Below, piece by piece: positions 8,618 to 16,418 of a DNA stretch of 64,000 bases. Numbering within the stretch: position 1 is the first letter of the stretch; each line of letters starts with the position of its first letter. This DNA is from Aurantiacibacter aquimixticola (GTDB lineage: Bacteria > Pseudomonadota > Alphaproteobacteria > Sphingomonadales > Sphingomonadaceae), in NCBI RefSeq assembly GCF_003605475.1, contig NZ_RAHX01000001.1, forward strand, positions 992,001 to 1,056,000, written 5' to 3'. The notes beneath the pieces were generated by a model. That model made no database searches and had not been told where the DNA came from. It saw nothing but the letters and a program-made list of their open reading frames with translations. The position numbers and the translations under genes are program-made.

Positions 8618-9162
8618 CAAGAAATTCTCCCCACCAGGAACGCCGTCAGCAACGCCGAGGCGATGGCCCATCCGGCAACCGTCGCCCAATGTCGCGAAAG
8701 GACGATAACGTCATTCGAATTCACTCGAAAGGCGCGCGGATCCACGCCGAAGCGGCGCGATGCAGGCGGCCAGATATCGGCCGGCGGCGCTTCCTCGAAC
8801 GCGGCTTCATAGGAGGCGAGGGTCTGCGCATATTGCTCGTAATAGCGGCTCCATTCGGCATCGCCGCCTGCGGTTGGGCCGTGATGCAGCGGCGCGCCCA
8901 AGACAGCTGGGCAGAAGCGCTCCCAGTAATCACGGCTATATGTGAGGTGCAGATGCCAGGCCTGGTCGACCGCGTCGGACGGTGTGACCTCGTGACCGAC
9001 CGTCACGGCAAGAAAGCAGAAGCGCTTGTATTCGCGAATGACCCGGCGTGCGAAGTGCGGCGACCAGCGGTTTTCGCGCGCAAGTCGATTGGCGAATGTC
9101 AGCGAGGCGGTGTCCGGGCCAATCTGGTAGGCGGCCAGAGCAGCCCGCAAGTCGTTCTCCAT
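8617..9162 (-). CDS. glycine-rich-domain (GRDP/PF07173-like) protein with C-terminal membrane anchor
   Basis: 181 residues from MENDLRAALAAYQIG. The central motif VDQAWHLHLTYSRDYW followed by LGAPLHHGPT is the hallmark of the GRDP-like (DUF1399) family, known from plants and scattered bacteria and of unclear biochemical role. A single hydrophobic helix ends the protein (TVAGWAIASALLTAFLVG). The start is uncertain: the frame opens with a TTG at 9213 overlapping the upstream stop (TTGA), and ATGs also occur at 9183 and 9177. I chose 9162 because the conserved region begins just after it. It is translationally coupled to the TIGR04222-like gene. Confidence 0.75.
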   Translation of the reverse strand: MENDLRAALAAYQIGPDTASLTFANRLARENRWSPHFARRVIREYKRFCFLAVTVGHEVTPSDAVDQAWHLHLTYSRDYWERFCPAVLGAPLHHGPTAGGDAEWSRYYEQYAQTLASYEAAFEEAPPADIWPPASRRFGVDPRAFRVNSNDVIVLSRHWATVAGWAIASALLTAFLVGRIS

Positions 9163-9209
9163 CGTGTCCGCGCGCATGGCCATGCAAGCACGGCTACCAG
9201 CGAACGCGC

Positions 9210-9551
9210 TCAATCGAAAGTGGATGTATCCACCCGCCTGGTGTCACCGATCTTGCGGGACATCAGAAAGGCGCCGGGCAGGGAAACGATCAGCCCGGCG
9301 GCGAACATGAAACCGATGACGAACGCACCGACCCCGGCTCCGCCTGCACCGATAAGTCCTTCGCTCAGGAACGGGCCGAGCAGAAGTGTCCCGCTGGCGA
9401 GTCCTGCGACCACGCTGCCGAAGAGCGCGCGCTGGCTGACATTCGCATTGCCGCGCCAGTGATAGAGGATTGCGACCACCCCGGCCGCGAACCCATTCAT
9501 GATGACGATGCCGATCAGCAAGAACGGCGCGATCGTGAGCAGCGTGGTCAT
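9210..9551 (-). CDS. small membrane protein, unknown
   Basis: 113 residues from MTTLLTIAPFLLIGIVIMNG. Three hydrophobic segments (about 3-27, 40-58 and 65-88) with Gly-rich helices (GAGGAGVGAFVIGFMFAAG). No family is recognised. The ATG overlaps the rimM stop (ATGA), so it is translated directly behind rimM, and its own end meets the GRDP-like gene. It is the first of five genes that separate rimM from trmD. Confidence 0.7.
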   Translation of the reverse strand: MTTLLTIAPFLLIGIVIMNGFAAGVVAILYHWRGNANVSQRALFGSVVAGLASGTLLLGPFLSEGLIGAGGAGVGAFVIGFMFAAGLIVSLPGAFLMSRKIGDTRRVDTSTFD

Positions 9552-10051
9552 TCCTCGACGAAATCCTCGCTCACGGTCAGCGTCTCCGCGTCCCATGCGG
9601 GCACTGCCTCGATACGCATGGGGACCAGGAAGGTCTTGCCACCCTTCTTGCCCCCTTCGGCCCGGCGAATTTCGATCACGTCGCCCGCGCCGAAATCGTT
9701 GATCGCGATCACTTTGCCCAAGGCCTCGCCTGTGTTGGAGACTGCGGCGAGACCTATCAGGTCGGCGTGATAATACTCGCCTTCGTCCAGTTCGGGCAGC
9801 GCCGAGCGGGGTACGGTGAGCGTGGTGCCGCGCAGCTTTTCCGCCGCACTGCGATCCTTCACTTCGGCGAAGCGGGCGATCGCACCGCCCTTCTTGTCGT
9901 CTCGCACCTGTTGCAGCGTGAGCGCGGCGTCATTGAAGGTTTTGTGCAGCTTGAAGCTTGCCAGCCCTTCCCCGAACAGCTTCAGACGGACATCGCCCGC
10001 CACTCCGTGCGCACCGGTGATGGCGGCAAGGGTGACGGGTTTGTCCGACAT
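9548..10051 (-). CDS. rimM: ribosome maturation factor RimM
   Basis: 167 residues, normal length. RimM binds S19 and assists 30S head assembly. The N-terminal RimM domain begins VTLAAITGAHGVAGDVRLKLF, and the C-terminal PRC-barrel carries EGEYYHADLIGLAAV and GAGDVIEIRR followed by TFLVPM. It starts eight bases after the rpsP stop and its own stop overlaps the next gene. The neighbourhood (ffh, rpsP, then trmD and rplS further on) supports the name. Confidence 0.94.
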   Translation of the reverse strand: MSDKPVTLAAITGAHGVAGDVRLKLFGEGLASFKLHKTFNDAALTLQQVRDDKKGGAIARFAEVKDRSAAEKLRGTTLTVPRSALPELDEGEYYHADLIGLAAVSNTGEALGKVIAINDFGAGDVIEIRRAEGGKKGGKTFLVPMRIEAVPAWDAETLTVSEDFVEE

Positions 10052-10059
10052 CGACGAAA

Positions 10060-10617
10060 TCAGCCTTCCGACTTCTCTTCGTCGGCCTTGGCGTCGTCCG
10101 CCTTTTCTTCGGCAGGAGCCTCATCCTTGGCTTCTTCGGCGGTTTCCGCAGCTTCGGCGGCGGCGCCTTCATCAACCTTGGCTTCCTCGGCAGGAGCCTC
10201 TTCTGCAGGCGCTTCCTCGGCGGGAGCTTCCTTCGCAGCCTTGGCCTCTTCCTCGGCAGCCTTCTTGGCTTCCTCGGCCTCGGCGGCCTTGGTGGCCTTT
10301 TCTTCGGCGCGTTCCTTGGCGGCTTCGCCCGGCTCACCCTTCTTGGGGTTGTTGCGCGCTGGGCGCTCCATGATGCCGGCGGCGTCGAGGAAGCGCAGGA
10401 CGCGGTCGCTCGGCTTGGCGCCAACGCCCAGCCAGTACTTGATGCGGTCTTCGACCAGCTTCACACGGGCCGGATCGTCCTTGGCGAGCAGCGGGTTGTA
10501 GGTGCCGAGCTGCTCCAGATACTTGCCGTCGCGCGCATAGCGGCTGTCGGCCGCAACGATGCGATAATAGGGGCGCTTCTTGGCGCCACCGCGGGAGAGG
10601 CGAATTGCAACTGACAT
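10060..10617 (-). CDS. rpsP: 30S ribosomal protein S16 with long Ala/Glu/Lys tail
   Basis: 185 residues. Residues 1-80 are S16 ([46 protein letters not shown]). The remaining hundred or so residues are low-complexity Ala, Glu, Lys and Asp, including three tandem APAEE units, and are probably helical or disordered. S16 is usually 80-90 residues; extended forms occur in alphaproteobacteria. It is required for 30S assembly. It lies 42 bases downstream of ffh with an AT-rich spacer carrying GAAAGG as the likely ribosome-binding site. Confidence 0.94.
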   Translation of the reverse strand: MSVAIRLSRGGAKKRPYYRIVAADSRYARDGKYLEQLGTYNPLLAKDDPARVKLVEDRIKYWLGVGAKPSDRVLRFLDAAGIMERPARNNPKKGEPGEAAKERAEEKATKAAEAEEAKKAAEEEAKAAKEAPAEEAPAEEAPAEEAKVDEGAAAEAAETAEEAKDEAPAEEKADDAKADEEKSEG

Positions 10618-10659
10618 TGTAGATTACCTTTCGAAATTGAACTTTTGTAATTGATGTAA

Positions 10660-12126
10660 TTATTTCTTGTTCAGCAAATTCTGGAGGTCGGGCGGTAGGC
10701 CGCCGGCACCGCCACCGGGGAGGCCTGGCATACCGCCAGCGGGGCCACCGCCGCCCATTCCGGGCATGCCTCCGCCGCCGAACATGGCGGCCAGACCCTT
10801 CAGCCCGCCCATTTTCCTGATCTGCTTCATCGCGCGGCCCATTTCCTGGTGCATCTTCAGGATCTTGTTGACCTCCTGCACCGAGGTGCCGCTGCCCGCC
10901 GCAACGCGTTTCTTGCGCTTTGCGTTGAGAAGCTGCGGGTGGGACCGCTCCTTCTTCGTCATCGAGCCGATGATGGCGTCCATGTGGACAAGCACCTTGT
11001 CGTCCATATCCGCGCCGGCCATCGCCGCCTTGGCCTTCTTCATGCCCGGCATCATGCCCGCCAGCATTCCGAGCCCGCCCATATTCTGCATCTGCTGAAG
11101 CTGCTTGCGCAGGTCGTTCATGTCGAACTTGCCCGCCATCATCTTCTTGGCGAGCGCCTCGGCATCTTCGGCGTCGATCGTCTCGGCGGCCTTTTCGACC
11201 AGCGAGACGACATCGCCCATGCCGAGGATACGGTCGGCAACGCGGCCCGGATGGAAACGCTCGATCGCTTCGAGCTTCTCGCCGGTCCCTGCAAACTTGA
11301 TCGGCTTGCCGGTAACGGCACGCATGGAGAGGGCCGCACCGCCACGCGCGTCGCCGTCCATGCGGGTGAGCACCACACCGGTCAGCGGCACCTCGCCCGA
11401 AAAGCTCTGCGCGACATTGACCGCGTCCTGGCCGGTCAGCGAGTCGACCACGAGCAGCACTTCGGCAGGGTCGGCAGCGCCCGCGACGGCCTTCATTTCC
11501 GCCATCAGCGCTTCGTCGACATGCAGACGGCCTGCGGTGTCGAGCAGCAGCACATCGTAATTCTGCAGCTTGGCCGCGCCCATCGCGCGCTTCGCGATCT
11601 CCACCGGCTGCTGGCCGGGCACGATCGGCAGCGTGGCGACATCGGCCTGCTCGCCCAGCACGGCCAGCTGTTCCTGCGCCGCCGGACGGTTCACGTCGAG
11701 CGAGGCCATCAGCGGCTTCTTGCCCTGCTTGTCCTTCAGGAGCTTGGCGATCTTGGCGGTGCTGGTGGTCTTGCCCGACCCCTGCAGGCCGACCATCATC
11801 ACCACGGCAGGCGGTGTGACGTTGAGGTTCAACGGCGGGGCTTCCCCCGCACTTTCCTCCTCGCCACCAAGCATCGCGACAAGCTCGTCATTAACGATCT
11901 TGATGACCTGCTGGCCGGGCGTGACCGATTTCAGAACTTCCTGGCCGACGGCGCGCTCGGTGACGCGGGCGATGAAATCGCGGGCGACCGGCAGGGCGAC
12001 ATCGGCTTCGAGCAATGCGACGCGCACTTCGCGCATGGCATCGCGCACATCCTGCTCACCCAGCGCCCCACGACCGCGAAGGCGCGAGAAAACCGTATTC
12101 AAGCGATCGGACAGCGTATCGAACAT
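10660..12126 (-). CDS. ffh: signal recognition particle protein Ffh
   Basis: 488 residues from MFDTLSDRLNTVFSRLRG. The N domain is followed by the GTPase G domain: P-loop GLQGSGKTTS, DVNRPAAQ, DTAGRLHVD and the TRMDGDARGG loop. A Met-rich M domain (residues about 320-440) binds SRP RNA and signal peptides. The C-terminus is a Gly/Pro/Met-rich tail ending NLLNKK. Ffh with SRP RNA targets membrane proteins to FtsY and the translocon. The frame is open upstream to 12177, but the family start is at 12126. It heads the ffh-rpsP-rimM transcript. Confidence 0.96.
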   Translation of the reverse strand: MFDTLSDRLNTVFSRLRGRGALGEQDVRDAMREVRVALLEADVALPVARDFIARVTERAVGQEVLKSVTPGQQVIKIVNDELVAMLGGEEESAGEAPPLNLNVTPPAVVMMVGLQGSGKTTSTAKIAKLLKDKQGKKPLMASLDVNRPAAQEQLAVLGEQADVATLPIVPGQQPVEIAKRAMGAAKLQNYDVLLLDTAGRLHVDEALMAEMKAVAGAADPAEVLLVVDSLTGQDAVNVAQSFSGEVPLTGVVLTRMDGDARGGAALSMRAVTGKPIKFAGTGEKLEAIERFHPGRVADRILGMGDVVSLVEKAAETIDAEDAEALAKKMMAGKFDMNDLRKQLQQMQNMGGLGMLAGMMPGMKKAKAAMAGADMDDKVLVHMDAIIGSMTKKERSHPQLLNAKRKKRVAAGSGTSVQEVNKILKMHQEMGRAMKQIRKMGGLKGLAAMFGGGGMPGMGGGGPAGGMPGLPGGGAGGLPPDLQNLLNKK

Positions 12127-12424
12127 GCGCGTCTCAACTCCTAATCTGACATCCCGCCGCCCGATATGGGTGGACAAACGCCAAATGCCAAAAACGCCGG
12201 CGGACGAAACCTCGTCGGCCAGCGTGAGCCCGAAGGCCCGCTTAATCGGTGCCGCAAACGTCGCGGCGATTTAGACAAAGTGCCATTTCGTCGGATTTCG
12301 GTTCTGGCCGGAAGCGAAAATGGTGGTTGGCGAGAACCGGCGCGCAGCGGCCATCGAGGCCGTGAGCACCGGAAGCGCAGCAAACCGCCATTTGCAGCCC
12401 GGTCAGGGCCGAAAGACGATGAAA
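12127..12424. other. non-coding gap between tRNA-Ala and ffh
   Basis: Nearly 300 bases with no supported gene; the overlapping frames have no ribosome-binding site and resemble no protein. The region must hold the ffh promoter (minus strand), but I could not pick a convincing -35/-10 pair. Nothing else stands out. Confidence 0.5.
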
Positions 12425-12500
12425 TGGTGGAGCCTAGCGGGATCGAACCGCTGACCTCAACACTGCCAGTGTTGCGCTCTCCCAGCTGAGCTAAGGCCCC
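12425..12500 (-). tRNA. tRNA-Ala (anticodon GGC)
   Basis: 76 bases folding as a complete cloverleaf on the minus strand. The acceptor stem GGGGCCT/AGGCTCC contains the G3:U70 pair that marks alanine tRNAs. The D-arm has AGCTCAGCTGGGAGAGC, the anticodon stem CAACA/TGTTG encloses CTGGCAG giving anticodon GGC, and the T-arm has GGTTCGATCCC. The 3' CCA is encoded. It reads GCC/GCU codons. Confidence 0.97.
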
Positions 12501-12852
12501 GTAACCATCAGTATACGCACCCCGAGGAGCGCGGAGGCAGCCCTTTAGAAAGGTGCCGCCGTTTATTCAAGTAACAAATTCCGCGCTCTGTGGCGAGGAT
12601 CGTTCGTTTCATGCAGCCGCCTCCGCGGCTGCGTCCTCCCGGCTTTTCCCTTCGCTGCGCTGCGGGGCCGGCCCGGGCGGGCGTTCGCCCTTGCCGCCTG
12701 ACGGCGGAGCTCCGCGACACGTTAGCTGGCGAGTGCACGTTTCGGGCGTGACCAGCGCCCGACAGAGCGCGAACGCGCGACCGCAGGTGCCGCGTAGGCG
12801 AAGCCGGAGCGAATAGCACCGAGGAGGTGAGCGCGGATGCGCTCACCCAAAC
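12501..12852. repeat. non-coding stretch packed with short inverted repeats
   Basis: About 350 bases with no credible gene. Perfect or near-perfect hairpins follow each other: GCAGCCGC/GCGGCTGC at 12613-12632, GGGCG/CGCCC near 12679-12690, CCGCC/GGCGG near 12694-12706, and a 9-bp stem GGTGAGCGC/GCGCTCACC with loop GGAT at 12826-12847. The last could help end the FYDLN gene transcript, though it lacks a T tract. The texture resembles multi-copy extragenic repeats of sphingomonads that are often mis-called as small genes. Whether it is repeated elsewhere cannot be judged here. Confidence 0.5.
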
Positions 12853-13176
12853 CTAGGAGTCATCTTCTTCCTTGCCCTTTTCGGCGGTGTCGACGCCAAG
12901 GTCGTCATCCCCGCCGAGGTCGACGTCGTTATCCGGGGAATCGTCGTCCTCGTCGATATCCTCCAGATCGTCATCGGCGAGATCGGAATCGGCTTCCTTC
13001 TTCTCGTCCTTCTTCTCTTCCTCAAACGGAATGGGCTGCTTGGACTTGAGCACCGGCTCTGGCGTCCATTCATTGCCGCATTCGATGCAGGTGACCGGGT
13101 CTTCCTTGCCCAGATCGTAGAAGCGTTCACCGCATTTGGGGCAGGTGCGTTTGGTGCCCCATTCAGCCTTGGCCAT
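12853..13176 (-). CDS. FYDLN acid domain protein (TIGR02300 family)
   Basis: 107 residues from MAKAEWGTKRTCPKCGERF. A zinc-ribbon of two CxxC pairs (Cys12/15 and Cys30/33) encloses the FYDLG motif that names the family, and the C-terminal half is a strongly acidic Asp/Glu tail. The function is unknown; the family is confined mainly to alphaproteobacteria, where it commonly lies next to aroA. The two genes are divergent here and share about 125 bases of upstream DNA. The frame is open further upstream, but the residues there do not match the family. Confidence 0.9.
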   Translation of the reverse strand: MAKAEWGTKRTCPKCGERFYDLGKEDPVTCIECGNEWTPEPVLKSKQPIPFEEEKKDEKKEADSDLADDDLEDIDEDDDSPDNDVDLGGDDDLGVDTAEKGKEEDDS

Positions 13177-13303
13177 TGGTCGTGTCCTTGATTCGGAAAT
13201 TCCGTGAGCGATCCCGGTGCGGAATCGCGAGCGGGCGCGCCTTGCCATAGGGCTATCGCACTGTCAAAGCACCGCGCCGACGACCCGCAAGATAGGCAAC
13301 CGC

Positions 13304-14641
13304 TTGAGCCATTCCAACCCGCCCTCCCCGCGCCGCTTCACCAGCGCCGGCCCGCTGACCGGTCGCATCGCGGTTCCGGGCGACAAATCGGTCAGCCATC
13401 GATCGCTGATGCTGGGCGCGCTGGCGGTGGGCGAGACGCGCGTCACCGGCCTGCTGGAAGGCGAGGACGTGCTCGCCACCGCCACAGCAATGCGCGCAAT
13501 GGGAGCGACCATCACGCGCGACGATGACGGCACCTGGAGCATCCATGGCGTCGGCGTCGGCTCGCTCCTGCAACCGGAGCAGGCGCTCGACATGGGCAAT
13601 AGCGGGACGAGCACGCGGCTGCTGATGGGCCTCGTCGCCAGCCATCCGATCCGTGCCGTGTTCACCGGCGATGCCAGCCTCTCCAAACGCCCGATGGAAC
13701 GGGTGATCGAACCGCTCAGCCAGATGGGCGCGAATTTCGAGGCATCTCCCGGCGGCACGCTGCCGCTGATGCTGCGCGGAATTTCGCCCGCCGTCCCGCT
13801 GACCTATCGCCTGCCCGTCGCCAGCGCGCAGGTTAAGAGCGCGATACTGCTGGCCGGCCTCAACACCGCGGGCATCACTACAGTGATCGAGCCGGTGCCC
13901 ACGCGCGACCATTCCGAGCGCATGTTGCGCGGCTTCGGCGCGAAGCTGGAGGTGGGCGAGGAGAATGGCGAGCGCGTGATCGCGCTCCACGGCGAGGCGG
14001 ATCTGCAACCGCAGGCGATCGCCGTTCCGGGAGACCCCTCCTCCGCCGCTTTCTTCGCCGTCGCCGCGCTGCTGGTGCCGGGCAGCGATCTCTTGATCGA
14101 GAATGTCGGCCTCAATCCCACCCGCGCCGCACTGTTCGACGTGCTGCGCGACATGGGCGGCCGGATCGATGAACTGGACCGGCGCGAAGTCGGCGGAGAG
14201 CCGGTCGCGGACTTGCGCGTGCGCCATTCGCCCTTGACGGGCGTGGAGGTCGACCCTGCCGTCGCACCTGCCATGATCGACGAATTCCCGATCCTGTTCG
14301 TTGCCGCCGCATTGGCGCAGGGCAAGACCACCACGCGCGATCTGGAAGAGCTGCGCGTGAAGGAAAGCGACCGTCTTGCCGCCATGGCTGCCGCGCTCAC
14401 GCTGGCGGGCGCTCGGGTGGAGGAATATGGCGATGGTCTGGTAATAGAAGGCACGGGCGGCGACCCGCTTCCCGGCACGGCGGATGCCACCGCCATCGCC
14501 ACCCATCTCGATCACCGCATCGCCATGAGCATGGCCGTCGCCGGCCTCGCCAGTCGGAACGGCGTGGAAGTGGACGATGTGTCGCCCATCGCGACAAGTT
14601 TTCCGACCTTCGAGAGGTTGCTGGCAGAAGCAGGCGCATGA
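13304..14641 (+). CDS. aroA: 3-phosphoshikimate 1-carboxyvinyltransferase (EPSP synthase)
   Basis: 445 residues; step six of the shikimate pathway, joining PEP to shikimate-3-phosphate. Substrate-binding segments are present: PGDKSVSHRS, GNSGTSTRLL (residues 99-107), RDHSERM, and LEELRVKESDR near the C-terminus. Overall it resembles class II (CP4-like) enzymes, e.g. ASAQVKSAILLAGLNT, but Gly101 stands where CP4 has the Ala linked to glyphosate tolerance. The likely start is TTG at 13304 giving MSHSNPPSPRRFT, a normal sphingomonad N-terminus; the frame extends upstream to a GTG at 13217. The stop overlaps the next gene (ATGA). Confidence 0.95.
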   Translation: MSHSNPPSPRRFTSAGPLTGRIAVPGDKSVSHRSLMLGALAVGETRVTGLLEGEDVLATATAMRAMGATITRDDDGTWSIHGVGVGSLLQPEQALDMGNSGTSTRLLMGLVASHPIRAVFTGDASLSKRPMERVIEPLSQMGANFEASPGGTLPLMLRGISPAVPLTYRLPVASAQVKSAILLAGLNTAGITTVIEPVPTRDHSERMLRGFGAKLEVGEENGERVIALHGEADLQPQAIAVPGDPSSAAFFAVAALLVPGSDLLIENVGLNPTRAALFDVLRDMGGRIDELDRREVGGEPVADLRVRHSPLTGVEVDPAVAPAMIDEFPILFVAAALAQGKTTTRDLEELRVKESDRLAAMAAALTLAGARVEEYGDGLVIEGTGGDPLPGTADATAIATHLDHRIAMSMAVAGLASRNGVEVDDVSPIATSFPTFERLLAEAGA

Positions 14642-14916
14642 CCGAGCAAATCGACATCTACAGCCTCATCGGCTTCGTCGGCACGGCCTGCATCATCGGG
14701 GCGTATTTCTATCTCACAGCGGTCGAGAAACCCAACCCGCTCATCCTGCATGGCACCAACCTGACAGGCGCGGCACTCTTGACGATTTCGCTGCTGGTCC
14801 ACACCAACTGGCCCAGCCTCGTGCTCGAGGGCTTCTGGGCGGCAATTGCGATCTGGGGGCTGGCGAAATGGTGGCGCGGGCGCAATCGCATTCGGGAAGG
14901 GGCGCGAAAAGCATGA
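14638..14916 (+). CDS. CBU_0592-like small membrane protein
   Basis: 92 residues with three hydrophobic helices: IYSLIGFVGTACIIGAYFYL, LILHGTNLTGAALLTISLLV and LVLEGFWAAIAIWGLAKWW, then a basic tail. This matches the CBU_0592 family of short membrane proteins of unknown function. It overlaps the aroA stop and the cmk start, each by an ATGA, so aroA, this gene and cmk are tightly coupled. It interrupts the classic aroA-cmk-rpsA order. Confidence 0.8.
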   Translation: MTEQIDIYSLIGFVGTACIIGAYFYLTAVEKPNPLILHGTNLTGAALLTISLLVHTNWPSLVLEGFWAAIAIWGLAKWWRGRNRIREGARKA

Positions 14917-15533
14917 TCATCACCGTCGACGGGCCCACTGCTTCGGGCAAGGGCACCATTGCAAAGGCGCTCGCTGCACGTTTCGGCCTGCCGCATCTCG
15001 ATACCGGGCTGCTCTACCGCGCGGTGGGCTGGCAGGTCATGCGCAATGATGGCGATCCCGACAATGCCGACGATGCGCTTGCCGCCTGCGACTTTCCCGA
15101 CGAGCTGCTGACAGAGCCCGAATTGCGATCCGAAGCGACTGGCGGCCTCGCGAGCCAGGTCTCCATCCATCCCGCCGTGCGCGAAGCGCTATTCACCCGC
15201 CAGCGCGCCTTTGCCACGCAGGCCGGCGGCGCGGTGCTGGACGGGCGGGATATCGGCACGGTGATCGCACCCGATGCGGATGTGAAACTCTACGTCACCG
15301 CCAGTGTCGAAGCGCGGGCGGAGCGGCGCTTTGCCGAAATGCGCGATGCCGGGCGCGAAGTGACTCTGCACGATATGATCGCGGACTTGACCGCGCGCGA
15401 TGAGCGGGACACGAACCGCAAGGACGCGCCGCTCACCGTGGCCCCTGACGCTATGCTGATCGACACCACATCTCTCGGCAAGGACGCAGCGATTGCGGCG
15501 GCCGTCGACGCGGTGAAAGCCGCGCTTAGCTAG
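14913..15533 (+). CDS. cmk: (d)CMP kinase
   Basis: 206 residues from MIITVDGPTASGKGT, a P-loop at residues 7-15. It phosphorylates CMP and dCMP to the diphosphates. Also visible are DTGLLYRAVGW, LDGRDIGTVIAPDAD and RDERDTNRKDAPL, the kinase's substrate and LID segments. The ATG overlaps the preceding stop (ATGA). The 3' end overlaps the end of the convergent DUF962 gene by eight bases. cmk followed by rpsA is a widely conserved pairing, here separated by that convergent gene. Confidence 0.95.
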   Translation: MIITVDGPTASGKGTIAKALAARFGLPHLDTGLLYRAVGWQVMRNDGDPDNADDALAACDFPDELLTEPELRSEATGGLASQVSIHPAVREALFTRQRAFATQAGGAVLDGRDIGTVIAPDADVKLYVTASVEARAERRFAEMRDAGREVTLHDMIADLTARDERDTNRKDAPLTVAPDAMLIDTTSLGKDAAIAAAVDAVKAALS

Positions 15534-16026
15534 CTTCCCGCGCTTTCACCTCACGGCGCAGACCCGGCGCCAATCCCAGCGCGAAAAGGCCCTCCGCCAC
15601 CATGAAGAGCGGGCCGACGAGAAAGCTGCGCAGATCGTCGAGGAAAGCCGGCTTTCGGCCTTCATAGTGGTGGCCGACGAACTGAAACAGCCACCCGACC
15701 ACGAAAAGCGCCACTCCGCCGCCGAGCCACGCCAGAGTGGACACCTCCGCGATCTGGCGGCCGACAGCATAAAAGATGGCAAGCAATACCGTCATCAACA
15801 GGCCCATCTTGAAATCGAGCTGCAGATACCAGAACGCCGCCAACGCGCTGACGATCAAGGCAGGTGTTGCCTCGATACCCAGCAGTGGCATCGCGAAAGC
15901 CGGTCGTGCCATCAGCACTTCGAGGGCAAGCACGATCATCGGAACACCGGCCGCGTGTGTGAGCACATTGCGGTGATCGCGGTGATACTCGCCATAATCG
16001 GCCAACGTCCTGGCGATGTCGCTCAT
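15526..16026 (-). CDS. DUF962 / Mpo1-like membrane protein
   Basis: 166 residues. Conserved His residues occur at the start (YGEYHRDHRNVLTHAAGVP) and in the GHHYEGRKPA segment, between three or four hydrophobic helices (about 27-50, 57-75, 77-92 and 95-115). This is the DUF962/YGL010W family. The yeast member Mpo1 is an iron-dependent dioxygenase that shortens 2-hydroxy fatty acids during phytosphingosine breakdown. Bacterial members are largely untested. Sphingomonads make glycosphingolipids with 2-hydroxy acyl chains, so such an activity is plausible but inferred. It converges on cmk and overlaps its end. Confidence 0.8.
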   Translation of the reverse strand: MSDIARTLADYGEYHRDHRNVLTHAAGVPMIVLALEVLMARPAFAMPLLGIEATPALIVSALAAFWYLQLDFKMGLLMTVLLAIFYAVGRQIAEVSTLAWLGGGVALFVVGWLFQFVGHHYEGRKPAFLDDLRSFLVGPLFMVAEGLFALGLAPGLRREVKAREAS

Positions 16027-16418
16027 GCACTCTCTCCTCTTCGCGCTGTCCTACATCAATGGCGGCGATGCAGGAAGATCGCCATGAAATCCAAGCTCGC
16101 AAACATCCCGCCTCTCGATCGATTTCGCGACGCTTCCACATTCCCGCCGTTTTTGTCTCCAGGACACTGTCACACTTGTCACACCCCCGGTCGGCCGCCG
16201 CCTTCGCCTCGCCCCAATTCGCTTGCCTTTGGCGCCGCTTTCGCATAGGCGCGCGCCGTTCTCGAAATCGATAGATGGACAGGACCCGGGCGGCGGCATT
16301 CGGCCTCGCACGGACAACGGCCTCTTGCCCCGTACGGTTCGCAATGGTGCGGACAGACGGACCAAGACCCCGGTAAAACCGGTGGCCGGTAGCAAATGTG
16401 AACAGGAACCTAGAACCT
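16027..16418. other. divergent intergenic region and rpsA leader
   Basis: About 390 bases between the DUF962 gene (leftward) and rpsA (rightward), with no supported gene. It holds a tandem TGTCACAC element at 16163-16186, a weak promoter candidate TTGCCT at 16223-16228 with an AT-richer hexamer near 16245, and a small CCGGT/ACCGG hairpin at 16370-16382 some 37 bases before the rpsA start. The transcript leader would be about 160 bases, which leaves room for S1 autoregulation, but no known leader motif is recognised. Confidence 0.5.
16163..16186 (+). promoter_or_regulatory. tandem TGTCACAC element upstream of rpsA
   Basis: Two copies of TGTCACAC separated by one base, preceded by ACAC. The same 24-base element with two differences lies upstream of the atp operon at 22379-22402, in the same orientation relative to the gene. 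Here it ends 36 bases before the candidate -35 of rpsA. The 9-base spacing suggests a direct-repeat protein-binding site. The binder is unknown. Confidence 0.5.

Noticed and set aside
12508..12846. 112-codon minus-strand frame in the gap near tRNA-Ala
   Set aside because: Arg/Ser/Ala-rich translation through a string of hairpins, no ribosome-binding site; more likely a non-coding repeat.
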